The translations under genes were made by a program, and so were the position numbers. Of a stretch of 64,000 nucleotides of DNA, positions 16,781 through 29,800 are shown piece by piece (the first letter of the stretch is position 1; each line of letters begins with the position of its first letter). The DNA comes from Ruminococcus sp. (GTDB lineage: Bacteria > Bacillota > Clostridia > Oscillospirales > Acutalibacteraceae): positions 40,412 through 104,411 of the forward strand of contig JAFQQF010000013.1 of the NCBI GenBank assembly GCA_017411385.1. Direction: 5' to 3'. The notes beneath the pieces are model-generated. The model searched no databases. It was not told the origin of the DNA and saw only the letters and a program-made list of their open reading frames with translations.

Positions 16781-17885
16781 TTATTTGGTTGCTTCTACAA
16801 CATCTGAGTATACTACAAAAATCTCACCTGTGGCGTTATCCTTGTACTGAACATAAGCTCTTGCTACCCATGTATCGCCTGTTGAAATATTTTTCTTTGT
16901 CCAGGTGTAAGCACCCTCAGCAACCTTGTATGAATCAGAAGGAATTCTGTTGTATACGCTGGCATCTGCTGTACCTACAACGAGGTTTTCGCCTGTGTAA
17001 TTCACCTTGTTTGTTGCAAGAATACCTGCTGTGATGTAGGTGATGCCAAGCTCCTCTGCAGGAACAGACCAGCTGTAGTAGAATATGTTTTTGGTTTCCT
17101 CCGTTATTGTATCAATTAAATCAAGATTAACCACAATCTGATAATCAATAACAGTATTGGTGTCAACAAATACAGCTTCAACCACCATATCCTTTGTGGG
17201 ATAGATGATATAAGTGCTGTTGTAGCTTCTGATTTCGCCGTCAATAAGCCAATATGCAAACTTCTTACCTGCAGGTGCCTTGTCGGCTGTCAGGGTTAGC
17301 TTGTACTTGGAACGATAATTACCGTCAGCATCGGTATCACCAACGCCCTTACCGCCGATGATAGATATCTCGTGGTAAGTTTCCTTCATAACCCATACAG
17401 CTACAACAGTTACATCATTGCCTGCTGCAATAGCTGCCTTAATCTCTGCCTCAGTCATACTCCAACCTGTGAAGTCATAGCCAACCTGAGAGGGATTTGC
17501 AGGGAAGAATATGCTGTCGCCTGCTGCATAATACTGCATATCCAGAATCTGACCGGAACCGCTGTACGCCTTATCATTCATAAACATAACAGAGTTAAGT
17601 CCGATATAGTCTGTAAGATACAGAGCCTTGATGTGGTCGTTACCGGATGTAATAAAGCTGTAGGTATATTCCTTTGTGAGAACCTGACCGTTATCAGCAT
17701 TAATCCATCCGATGAATTCCTTGCCGGAAATTGTGTTTGCAATAATTGATACACTTACGCCGATGGGAGCCTTAGAATTGAAGTAGCTAAGACCCTGTGC
17801 ACGATAATCACCGCCATCAATGGAAATCTTGAAGCCTGTACCGCTTACGACATCAATAACAAGGGAACCTGTTGTAACAACAATG
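16781..17885 (-). other. C-terminal region shared with secreted amylase
   Basis: Codes for about 366 residues starting near TTGSLVIDVVSGTGFKISI. It aligns end to end with 58591-59688, roughly 55-60% identical by eye, including GQILDMQYY, KKFAYWL and the closing YSDVVEATK. Candidate surface-attachment or assembly region common to both proteins. Confidence 0.7.
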
Positions 17886-20800
17886 GGAACCATTATTCGT
17901 TTATACTGTGCCGTGATAATAAGGTCAGAGGTTACAATATCGAAGGTCTTGTTCCAGCCCGTGAAGATGTAACCGCTTAACTCAGGTGCCGTGGGCGCCT
18001 GTGCTCCTTCTCCGCTCTTGACTATCTGTTCTGAGAGGATGTTTCCGTACTTATCAACAAAGATTACAGTATGAACAACATCGGGAAGCTCGGGAAGCTC
18101 AGGTTCGGGCTCATCGGGATCATCGGGATCATCGGGATCAACCTCGTCACCTGTAGAGGGAACATCAGGCTCGTCGGGGGTTGTGCCGGGATTGGGGTCA
18201 ACCTCATCGCCTGTGGAAGGATTATCGGGGATAACAGGCTTGTCGGGAGTAATTTCGTCATCTGTTGAATCAGAAAGCTTCTCAACAACCAACAGATTTG
18301 TTTCTGTATCAAAGATAAATCTGTAGATACCGCCTGTTGCAATAATTGTGCACTTGCCTGACTCGGTAATCATTGTGAGTCCTGCAGTTGTGTCAAGGAA
18401 GGTGCTGTTTGCAGAATAGATAACTCCGCCGTAGTTGATATCGAAGGTGTATGTACCCGCCTCGATTCTGACAGTAGTCTTGTAAACAGAACCCTCTGTG
18501 TTTGTCATTTCAGTGCCTTCTTCTGCAAAGGCACCGTTGAGTGTAACTGTCTTCTTATACATAGCAGTTACAGTAATAGATTCAGTAATGTAGTCGATTG
18601 CCTTATCCCAGCCTACGAAGGCATAACCATCACGTACCAATCCCTCGGGGGGTGTGGCTGCACCGCCGTAAGGAACGGTCTGGGTTTCAATCACTGTGCC
18701 GTCAAAGTCTACGAAGGTTACTGTTACTGTATCGGTAACTCTGATAATCTCCAGCATTCTGGTGTCTACGTTGAATCTGAACAGATAAGTGCCACCCTGT
18801 GCTATGAGCTTACAATCGCCTGCAACGTCTGTCATTTCCCAACCGTTGGGAGATGTTGTAACGGTTGTATCCTCGATAGTACCGGCGTTTCCGTACCAAA
18901 CCTCAGACCTGAACACCTTGAAGGTGTACTCGCCTGCTGCAAGGTTGAGAACGTAGGTGTAAACCTTGGGATTATCGGTTCCTCTCATAGGAGCACTGAG
19001 GCCCCAATCGTTGAATGTACCTCTCAGATATACAGCCTCATCACCATACAGAGCAGTGATTGTGGTGTTACCTGTAATGTAGGAGAAGTCTGCACTCCAA
19101 CCTGTGAAGGTGTGTCCTTCTCTCTCGGGTGCGGCAGGAGCCTGAGCTGCCTTGCCGTATTCAACTCTCTGAGTGCTGATGATTGAACCGTCGAAGTCAA
19201 CGAAGGTTACTGTGTAGGAAGGTCCTTTGTAAAGGATTTCGAGCATTCTTGTTTCGGTATTGAAACGGAATGTGTAGGTACCGCCTGTAGCATTAAGTGT
19301 ACAGTCGCCTGCATCCCATACCATCTCCCAACCAATTGCAGAGGTTGCAAGAGTTGAGTTTTCGATTGTACCATTGTTACCATACCATGTATCAAGATGC
19401 TTAATCTTGAACTTATAAGTGTCTGCGCTAAGGTCAAGTGTAGTGGTATAAATATTACCGCCTGCAGGTGCCATTGTGCGACCGGACTCCCAGTCTGTCA
19501 TCTCGCCCATCAAGCTTACTTCGTTCTTAGCAAACTGAGCTGTAACTACTGTATTCTCATAAATCCATGAGAAATCCCTGTCCCAACCTGTGAAGATATA
19601 GCCAGATCTTGTGGGATCTGCAGGAGCGTATGCGGGATTACCGCGTTTTACGTACTGAGTCTTCAGCACTGCACCGTTCCAGTTTTTGAAGGTAACTGTG
19701 TAGGTAGGTGCAACGTAGAGAATCTCCAGCATTCTTGTAGCTGTGTTGAAGCGGAAGGTGTATGTGCTGCCTGAACAGTTGAGTGTGCAGTCGCCTGCAT
19801 CCCAGCTCATTTCCCAACCTACATCAGAAGTATAGGTAGTGGTGTCATCAATCCAGCCGTTGTTACCATACCAGCTGTCGCCCTGCTTAACCTTAAACTT
19901 ATACTGACCGGGAGCAAGATAAATCTTGCCCTGATATGTGGTACCGCTTACAAGACTAAGCTTTGTACCCTGCCAGTCGTTGAAATCGCCCATAATGTAT
20001 ACGCCGTTGTCTGCGTACTGAGCTGTGAAGGTAGTGTTACCTGTGATGTACCAGATGTCGCCGTCCCAACCTGTGAAGATATAACCTGTTCTGGTGGGGT
20101 CTGCAGGAGGAGTAGCCGCTGTACCGTAAGCAACGGACTGTGTTTTCAGCACTGCGCCGTTCCAGTTCTTGAAGGTTACTGTATACATCTTGGGAGTTGC
20201 CTTGTAAACCGCTGTTACTCTCAGAGGAGCAATAACGTTTGTAAAGTCCATATCCCAACCTGTCCATACGTAGGTATAACCGTCGTCAGCAGGTCTTGAA
20301 AGTGTAACATTGGGAGCTGTTGCAGAACCGCCGGGCTCAACAACCTCAGTCTTGAGGACTGTGCCGTCCCAGTCAACAAAGGTTACCTTGAACTCACTGC
20401 CTACGTATACAACCTCAAGCATATGAGTGGAGATTGTGTAAGTGAAGATGTAGGTGCCGCCGCCTGCAATGAGAGTACAGTCGCCTGCAAAAGCATCCAT
20501 CTCCCAACCAACATCGGAGGTGGTGATGGTTGTATCTGCGATTGTGCCCCAGTTACCGAACCAGTTGCCGTTGTCAACAACCTTGAACTGGTAGGTACCT
20601 TCACTAAGCTTCATCTGAAGTGTTACCTTATCGCTGTTGCCTGTAACAAGGAAGGGAGAAGCTGAGGGGTTCCAGCCGTTGAATGTACCTGCAAGAGATA
20701 CAGAGCTTGCAACGCCTGCCATATACTTGGCTGTAACTACAGTTTCACCTGTGATATAGGAGAAGTCTGTATCCCAGCCTTGGAAGATGAAGCCGTCCTT

Positions 20801-23800
20801 CATAGGTGCCTCGGGCTCAGAAGCCGCTGCACCGTACTCAACTTCCTGAGTAGAGAGAATTGTGCCGTCAGAGTCAACAAACATTACGGAATACTTGTTG
20901 ACTGTCTGTGTGTAGGTAGCAGTTACTACAAGGTCTGCCTTAACGTTTGTGAAGTCCTTATCCCATCCCTTGAAGGTGTAGCTGTACTGAGCGTCACCCA
21001 GTCTTACGGGGTCTGCAGGAGCCTTGGCGGAGTTGCCGCCTGCTACTGTCTGAGTTGAAAGAACTGTGCCGTCAAAGTCCTTGAATACTACCGTGTATTT
21101 CTCTGTGGAGTGGAATACCTCCAGCTTGTTTGTAGCAACATTGAATCTGAATGTATAGGTTCCGCCTGTAGCATTGAGGTAAATATTACCCAGTGCAGGG
21201 TCAGTGCGAAGCTCTATACCTGTGGATGATGTTACTGTTGTTGTGTCAAGAATTGTACTTGCACTTGTGTACCATATATCATTCTGGAGAAGCTTGAACT
21301 CGTAATTGCCTGCCTCCAGATTGAGGGTTACTGCGAATACGTTGCTTGAGCCATCTCTTGTCATACTGGTGTCAAGTGCCCAATTGCTCCAAGAGCCTGC
21401 AAGGTAAAGCTGATTATCCTTGTACTGAGCTGTAACAACAGTATTCTTTGTAATGTAGTCAAATTCCTTATCCCAGCCTGTGAAGATATAGCCAACTCTT
21501 ACAGGGTCAGAGGGAGCCTGAGCAGCCTCGCCGTACTCAACCTCCTGAGTATAAAGAACTGTACCGTCAAAGTCTGTGAAGGTTACTGTGAGCTTTGTGT
21601 CATCCTTCAGGTAAACAGCAGTGATAACTGTGTCGCCTGTGATGTTTGTAAAGTCTTTATCCCATTCGGAGAAGATATAGCCGCCTACCTCGGGAGCTTC
21701 GGGGGCAGTAGCGTCTGCACCAAGCTTTACTGTCTGAGTAGAAAGCTCGTTGCCGTCTTTATCCTTGAATACTACTGTGTATTCAATGGGTGTATACAGA
21801 ACCTCCAGCATCTTGGTTGCTGTATTAAATCTGAATACATACTTACCGCCTGAAGTTGTAAGTGAGCAGTTCTGGGCATCAATAATCATTTCCCAGCCAA
21901 CTTCGGAGGTAGCAAGGGTTGTGTCTAAGATATTACCTGCGTTACCATACCAGTTGTCGAGATTTAAGAGCTTGAAGAAGTATCTGCCCTCGGGGAGAGT
22001 TAACTCATAGGTTACCACATCGCCGTTTTCAGCAGAGGTCATTGTGATACCCTCAGCCCAGTTGTTGAAAGAGCCGTAAAGGTAAACTGTGTTGTCCTTG
22101 TACTGTGCTGTAACAGTTGTGTCCTCTGTGATGCTTGCAAATGCCTTATCCCAGCCTGTGAACACATAGCCTACTCTTGAAGGAGATGCAGGAGCAACAG
22201 CAGATTTTCCGTATCTTACGTACTGAGTAGAGAGCACCTTGCCGTCGTAATCTACAAAGACTACTGTGTACTCGGTTGTATCCTCAACATAAGTAGCTGT
22301 AACTGTGGTGTCTGCCTCAATGCTTGCAAAGGTCTTATCCCAGCCTGCGAAGACATAGCCTTCTCTTGCAGGAGCTTCGGGTGCAACTGCATCTGCGCCG
22401 AACTTCACGCTTTGAGTTGAAATTACTGTGCCGTCAAAGTCCTCAAATGTTACTGTGTACTCAATGGGAGTATACACAATCTCAAGGAATTTTGTATTTA
22501 TGTTGAAATTAAAGGTATACTTACCGCCTGTTGCAATCAGATTACAGTTGCCCACAGACTGGTCAGTTGTCATCTCCCAACCGATGGGAGAGGTTGCAAG
22601 TGTTGTATCTTCAATTGTTCCCTGATTTGTATACCATACATCCTGATAGAGAAGCTTGAAGGGATATGTACCTGCTTTAAGGTCGATTTCAACAGTTACA
22701 ACATCACCGTTTGCTGTGAATATGGTGTCTGTGTGCCAGTCGTTGAAGGAGCCTACCAAGTACACTCTTGTGTCCTTATAAATCGCCTTAACCGTAAGGT
22801 TGTATGTTACATTTGAGAAATCCTTATCCCAGCCTGTGAACTCGAAATTCTCAACTTCAGGCACTTCGGGAGCCTGAGCACCCTCACCTGTGGTAACAAT
22901 CTGTGTATCCAGAACTACATCGTTGAAGCCTAAGAAGGTTACTGTGTAGGTAATCTTCTTCTGGAGATATGTAGCTGTAACCACTGTGTTTGTATAAATG
23001 TAAGAGAAGTCCTTGTTCCAGCCCTGGAAGATGTAGCCTTCACGCTCGGGGTCAGCAGGAGCAGTTGCAGAGTTACCTCTTACAACTGTGTCGGTTTTAA
23101 GAACCTTACCATCGTAGTCTACGAAGGTTACTGTGTATGAGGGAGGAGTAAAGAGCACTTCAAGAGCGTTGGTCTTTGTGTTGAAGTTGAAGGTATAGGT
23201 ACCGCCTGAAGCCTTCAGGATACAGTTGTTATCTCCTTCAACAAGCACCCAACCAGACTCTGAAGTCTTGATGGTTGTATCGTCGATTGTACCCGTGTTA
23301 CCGAACCATGTGGCAATATTAAGAATCTTAAACTGATATGTGCCCTCATTAAGCTCAAGTGTTACGGAAACTATGTCGCCTGAGCCTGTCATTTCTGTGC
23401 TGAGAGCCCAGTCGTTGAAATCACCAGCAAGGTATACAGTATCCTCTGCATACTGAGCGGTAATTGTGATGTCTGCCTGAACATTGGTGAAAGCCTTGTT
23501 CCAACCGATGAATACATAGCCTGCACGAACAGGGTCAGAAGGAGCAGTTGCATCATTGCCTCTTACAACTGTGTCGGTTTTAAGCACCTTGCCGTCGAAG
23601 TCCACGAAGGTTACTGTGTATGAGGGAGGAGTAAAGAGCACCTCCAGCATACCTGTCTTCTTGTTGAAGTTAAAGGTGTAGGTACCGCCTGATGCTGTGA
23701 GAGTACAGTCGCCTGCATTCTCTGTCATTTCCCAACCTGTTGCAGAGGAGGTTGTGGTTGTGTCCTCAATGTTTCCATCGTTACCCAGCCACTTAACTGC

Positions 23801-26800
23801 ATTGAGAATCTTGAAGGTATATGTACCTGCTGAAAGCTCAAGAGTTACGGAAACTGTGTCACCTGAGCCTGTCATAACTGTGGTCTTTTCCCAGTTATTG
23901 AAGGAGCCCAGCAGGTAAACAATATCCTCAGCATACTGTGCCTTAACGGTAATGTTACCTGTAACGTTTGTAAAGTCTTTATCCCATCCTGTGAACACGT
24001 AGCCTGCACGAACAGGGTCAGCAGGAGCAGTTGCAGAGTTACCTCTTACAACTGTGTCGGTTTTAAGAACCTTACCATCGTAGTCTACGAAGGTTACTGT
24101 GTATGAGGGAGGATTGAACTCAACAACGAGCATCTTTGTGTCTGTGTTGTACTTGAACACATAGGTACCGCCTGTTGCTAAGAGCTTACAGTTATCAGCA
24201 CCCTCTACCATTTCCCAACCAATATCGGAGGATGTAGCAGTTGTATCTTCGATTGTTCCCCAGTTACCGTACCATTTGCCGTTCTGGTCAATCTTGAACT
24301 CGTATGTACCTGCATCAAGGGTGAGAGTAGTTGTATACCAATTATCCTCTGTCTTGGTCATCTCTGTACCGTTATCCCAGTCTGTGAGAGTACCCTTGAG
24401 GATTGCCTTGACAACATCGAACTTAGCTGTAACTGTCAGGTTACCTGTGATGTTTGTGAATTCCTTATCCCAACCTGTGAATACATAGCCATCTCTTGTG
24501 GGGTCGGCGGGAGCCTGAGCACCCTTGCCGTATTCAACCTGCTGAACGTTATATTCAGAGCCGTCCCAGTTCACAAAAGTTACTGTGTACTTGTTCACAG
24601 TCTGGGTAAAGGTTGCCTTAACCGTAAGGTTGCCTGTAATGTTGGAGAAATCCTTATCCCAAGAAGCAAATGTGTAGCTGTACTGAGCATCACCCTGCTT
24701 TGTGGGATTTGCGGGAGCCTGAGCACCCTTGCCGTATTCAACCTGTACTGAAGTGATAACTGTATCATCCCAGTTTACAAAGGTTACGGTGTATTTATTG
24801 AGAGTCTTTGAGTAAGTAGCAGTTACAACTGTGTCGCCTGTGATGTTATTGTATGCCTTATCCCAAGAAGCGAAGGTGTAGGTATACTGAACATCGGCAG
24901 CCTTTGTGGGATTTGCGGGAGCCTGTGCGCCCTTGCCGTACTCAACACTCTGGGTAGAGAGCACCGTGCCGTCCCAGTTCTTAAAGGTAACTGTATACTT
25001 GTTAACTGTCTGACTATATGTAGCAGTTACTGTTGTATCAGCCTGAATGTTGGAGAAATCCTTATCCCAACCGGAGAAGGTGTAGGTGTACTGTGCATCT
25101 GCAGGTCTGCCGGGAGTTGCAGGAGCAGTAGCGGCAGAGCCTTGCTTTACAGCTTCGGTCTTAAGCACGGAGCCGTCCCAGTTCTTGAAGGTTACCTGAT
25201 ATGCATTAGCCTCATGGAGAACCTCAAGGAAATGAGTTTCGGTATTGTAGTTGAAGATATACATACCGCCTGTAGCTGTAAGAGTACAGTTACCATGGCC
25301 GTCTTCCATTTCCCAACCGATGTCTGAGGAAGTAACTGTGGTGTCAACGATTTCGCCGTAATTGCCGTACCATATCTCCTTGTGGAGAATCTTGAAGGTG
25401 TAAGAACCTGCATCAAGCTTCAGAGTTGCTGACACAATGTTGCCGGACTTGGAAGCCATAACGCCTGCGTTCTTATCCCAGCCGTTAAAGTCGCCGAGGA
25501 GGTAAGGTGTTGCATCAACATACTGTGCAGTAACAGTCAGATTACCTGTGATATTGCTGAAATCAGCATCCCAGCCTGTAAACTCGTAGCCTGTTCTTGT
25601 GGGATCTGCAGGGGCAGAAGCGGCAGAGCCGTACTCAACTGTACGAGTTGCCAGAGTCTTTCCGTTCCAATCCTTGAAGGTTACGGTGTACTTGTTGACT
25701 GTCTGATTGTATGTAGCAGTAACAGTAGTGTTTGCTGTAATATTTGTGAATTCCTTGTCCCAGCCCTTGAAGGTATAGGTATACTGTGCAGTTGCAGGGC
25801 GTGTGGGGTTTGAAGGAGCAGTTGCGCTCTCACCGATATTTACAGTGTCGGTTTTGAGAACCGTGCCGTCCCAGTTCTGGAAGGTTACCTTGTATGTATA
25901 AGGAGCGTACAGAACCTCAAGGAAGTGGGTTTCGGTATTGAAGTTGAAGGTATAGGTACCGCCCTTTGCTTTGAGGGTACAGTTGGAGCCTTCCCAATCG
26001 AACATTTCCCAACCGATTGCGGAGGTTGCAAGTGTTGTATCCTCAATAGTACCGGTATTTCCGTACCAGATACCTGTGTCGCCCTTCATAAGCTTAAAGC
26101 CGTAGGAGCCTGCATCAAGGGTAACAGAAATTGTAACGATGTTACCTGTAGTTTCTGTCATGGGTGTGGAGGAAGCCCAACCGTTGAAATCACCCATAAG
26201 GTACATCTGAATATCTTTGTACTGTGCTGTAACAGTTAAATCACCTGTGATGCTTGAGAAGTCCTTATCCCAGCCTGTGAATTCATAGCCCTTAATCACG
26301 GGAGCTGTGGGAGCCTGAGCACCCTTGCCGTACTCAACACTCTGAGTTGAAAGGGTTGCTCCGTCTTTTCCTACAAACTTAACTGTATACTTGTTTGTGG
26401 TTGTACCGAATTGTGCAGTAACAGTCAGATTGCCTGTGATTTTTGAGAAATCCTTATCCCAGCCTGTGAAGGTGTAGGTGTACTGTGCATCTGCAGGCTT
26501 TGTAGGAGTTGAGCCTGTGTAAGAAGCTGCCTTACCATACTCTACCTGCTGTGTTGTCAGGGTTTTACCGTCGTAGTTTTTGAAGGTTACTGTGTACTTG
26601 TTTACAGACTGTGTAAACTGAGCAGTAACTGTGAGATTTCCTGTAATCTTGGAGAAGTCCTTGTCCCAGCCGGAGAAGGTGTAGCTGTACTGAGCATCGC
26701 CAAGTCTTGCAGGAGTAGCACCTGTGTAGGAAGCAGCCTTGCCGTACTCTACAAGCTGAGAGGTAAGCTTTGAGCCGTCCCAGTTATTAAAGGTTACTGT

Positions 26801-29800
26801 GTACTTGTTTGTGGTTGTGGAGTACTGAGCAGTAACTGTCAGGTTGCCCGTAATATTGGTAAGTGCCTTATCCCAGCCCGAGAACGTGTAGGTATACTGA
26901 GCATCTGCTGGTCTTGTAGGAGTAGCACCCGAATACGTTGCTGTCTTGCCGTACTCTACCTGCACAGATGTAAGCTTTGTACCATCCCAGTTTTTGAAGG
27001 TTACTGTGTATTTATTTGTAGTTGTTGAATACTGTGCAGTAACAACAAGGTCGCCTGTAATGTTTGAGAATCCCTTATCCCAACCTGAGAATGTGTAGGT
27101 ATACTGTGCATCTGCAGGTCTTGAAGGAGTTGAAGGAGCTGTTGCACTCTTGCCGTACTCAACGGTCTGTTCTTTAAGTTTTGTGCCGTCCCAGTTGTTA
27201 AATCTTACTGTATACGAACGAACATTTGCAGTAAACTGAGCTGTAACTGTCAGGTTGCCTGTAATGTTATTCAGGGACTTATCCCAGCCTGAGAAGGTGT
27301 AGCTGTACTGAGCGGTAGAAGCTTTTGTGGGAGTTGCACCTGTGTAGGTAGCATTTTTGCCGTATTCTACCTGCTGAGTACCAAGCACTGTGCCATCATG
27401 ATTCTTGAAGGTTACAGTGTACTTATTTGTTGTCTGAGTAAACTGAGCTGTAACGTCCAAAGTTGACTGAACATTAGTGAGGGTTTTATCCCAACCCTTG
27501 AAGGTATAGCTGTACTGACCATCTCCGGGTTTTGTAGGAGTTGCACCTGAATATGTCGCAGTTGCACCTTCCTTAACGACACCTGTCTGAAGCACAGTGC
27601 CATCCCAGTTAAAGAATGTTACTGTATATCTGTCGGGGTCGTAATCAACAACAAGTCTTTTTGTAGAGGTGTCGAACTTGAAGGTATAGTCACCGCCGAA
27701 CACACTGAGAGTACAGTCGTCGGCATCTGTATACATCTCCCAACCTGTGGCAGATGTGTTAATTGTGGTATCAACGATTGTGCCGTTGTTACCCCACCAA
27801 GTGCCGTCACGGGTAATCTTGAACTTATATGTACCGGGTTCAAGGTGAACTTTAACACTTGCAACGCCATTTGACTCTGTCATAACAGTGCCAGCCCATG
27901 TGTTCATATCACCCATAAGGTAATACTGAATATCCTTGTAGGTTGCAGTAACGGTCTGGTTAGCGGTTACATTTGTATACGTACCGCTCCAACCTGTAAA
28001 CTCATAACCTGCTCTGGTAGGATTTGAGGGAGCAGTTGCGTTTGCACCGTGGTTAACAGTTCTTGTAGCCAAAACCGTGCCATCGTGATCCTTGAAGGTT
28101 ACTGTATATGTATTGATAGCAAAGCTGGCCGTTGCAGTAGTCTGGTCCTGAACCGTGATAGATGTGCTTGCAGAATTTTTATTCGGCGAGCCTGCATATG
28201 TACCTCCGAAGGTCCAGCCTGTGAAGTGATAGCCTGTATTTGGTGTTGCGGTAATTGTTACAGACTTATTATAGTCATACAAATTTTTGCCGGAAGGAGA
28301 AACTGTACCGCCTGAACCTGCAGATACAGTAAGACCTGCATAGAAGTTAGCCTGTGCTGTAACACTAGAAGTAGGCTTGATAGTGATTGAAGTAGAATTC
28401 GCGTTGCCGGAGGTAATGGTGTAGGAACCTGAGAATGTCCACTTATTAAAGCCGTTTCCTGAATCAGGACTTGCTGTAAAGGTTACTGTACCGCCGGAAC
28501 CGGGAGTGATGTATGTAGTGCTCTTGGAAACAGAACCCAACACACCCCAGTTCTGGTTAACAGTCATTTTATACTGAGTACCGAAACTCGCCTTACAGGT
28601 AATTGCCGCACCATTAGAAATAGGCTGAATGGTAATAGATGTACTGGAGGTAGAGCCTGAAGTAATCTTATAGTCAGTATTCAGGGTACCACCGGAGATA
28701 GTCCAGCCTGTGAAGTAGTAACCTGTTGAAGCAGTAGCAGTTGATGACTTTGCACCGCTATAGGTAGTTGAGCCGCCTGTGCTGGAAACACTACCGCCTG
28801 TGCCTGCAGAGAAGGTAACCTTACCTGTATTTGCAGCAAACGTAGCCTTTGCAGTTACATTGCCTTTAACTGTCAGCGTAGGCTTAAGAGCAGTAGTACT
28901 GCTGAGTGAGCCTGAACCCGAGGTAACCGCCCAACTGGACAGATGATAACCTGTCTTGGGTGTTGCAGTAAGAGTTGTGGTCTTACCATAATACACAGAT
29001 GTAGAGCCTGCTGAAACTGTACCATAAGAGGTAGAGTTTGTCTGAACAGTTACTGTATAAGGTCCGTTAAGCTGGAACTTCGCATACAGGGTCTTTGCTG
29101 AACCATCATTTGTATAGGTATATGTAGAACTTGTGCTTGTAGCAGATGTAGCAGTAGTAGAGGTAAACCAACCCTTAAAGGTATAACCTGTTGCTGCTGT
29201 CGCGGTCATAGTAACAGATGTACCCTTTGCAGAACTGATACCTGTACCGGAGGTAGAGCTGCTTTTAGAGCTTGCAGTAGCACCGGATACATTATAGCCG
29301 GAAACCTTTACCGTACCTCCTGTGGTACCTGTTGAGTAGGAACCACCGCCCGAAGACTGATAACAGGCATATGCTGTCTGAGTAGTATTGAGAGTTGTGC
29401 TCTTTGTAATATTGCCTGTTCCTGTTGAAGAGAACACATGGGTACCGCTCAGGTTTGCAGTTATAGAGTACACACCTGTTCTGTTATCACACCAAGGAAT
29501 ACGCTGTGAAACACTTTCTGTGGTGCTTTCTCCCCAGTTTTCACTGGCAGAAAGAATACCCAGCTCAGTACAGCCATCCCATTGGGGCATACTGACATAG
29601 TACAGATTATCTCTGATGAGCGTCATCTGATAGGTTGTTGAATAGGAACCGTGACCTATCATAACCTGTGTGACAGCACCTGTCATTGCATTATTGGTGT
29701 CATCATAGTAGAACGCTGTTCCGCTTGATACGTTCGCACCAATATCTGCCAATTCAACAGACGCGCCTGTTTCTGCTTTATCCACGCTTGCCGCACCTAC

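Noticed and set aside
18270-27940. Non-coding tandem repeat or assembly artefact
   Set aside because: The frame stays open for 13 kb, copies have diverged with protein-level constraint, and module borders follow domain borders.
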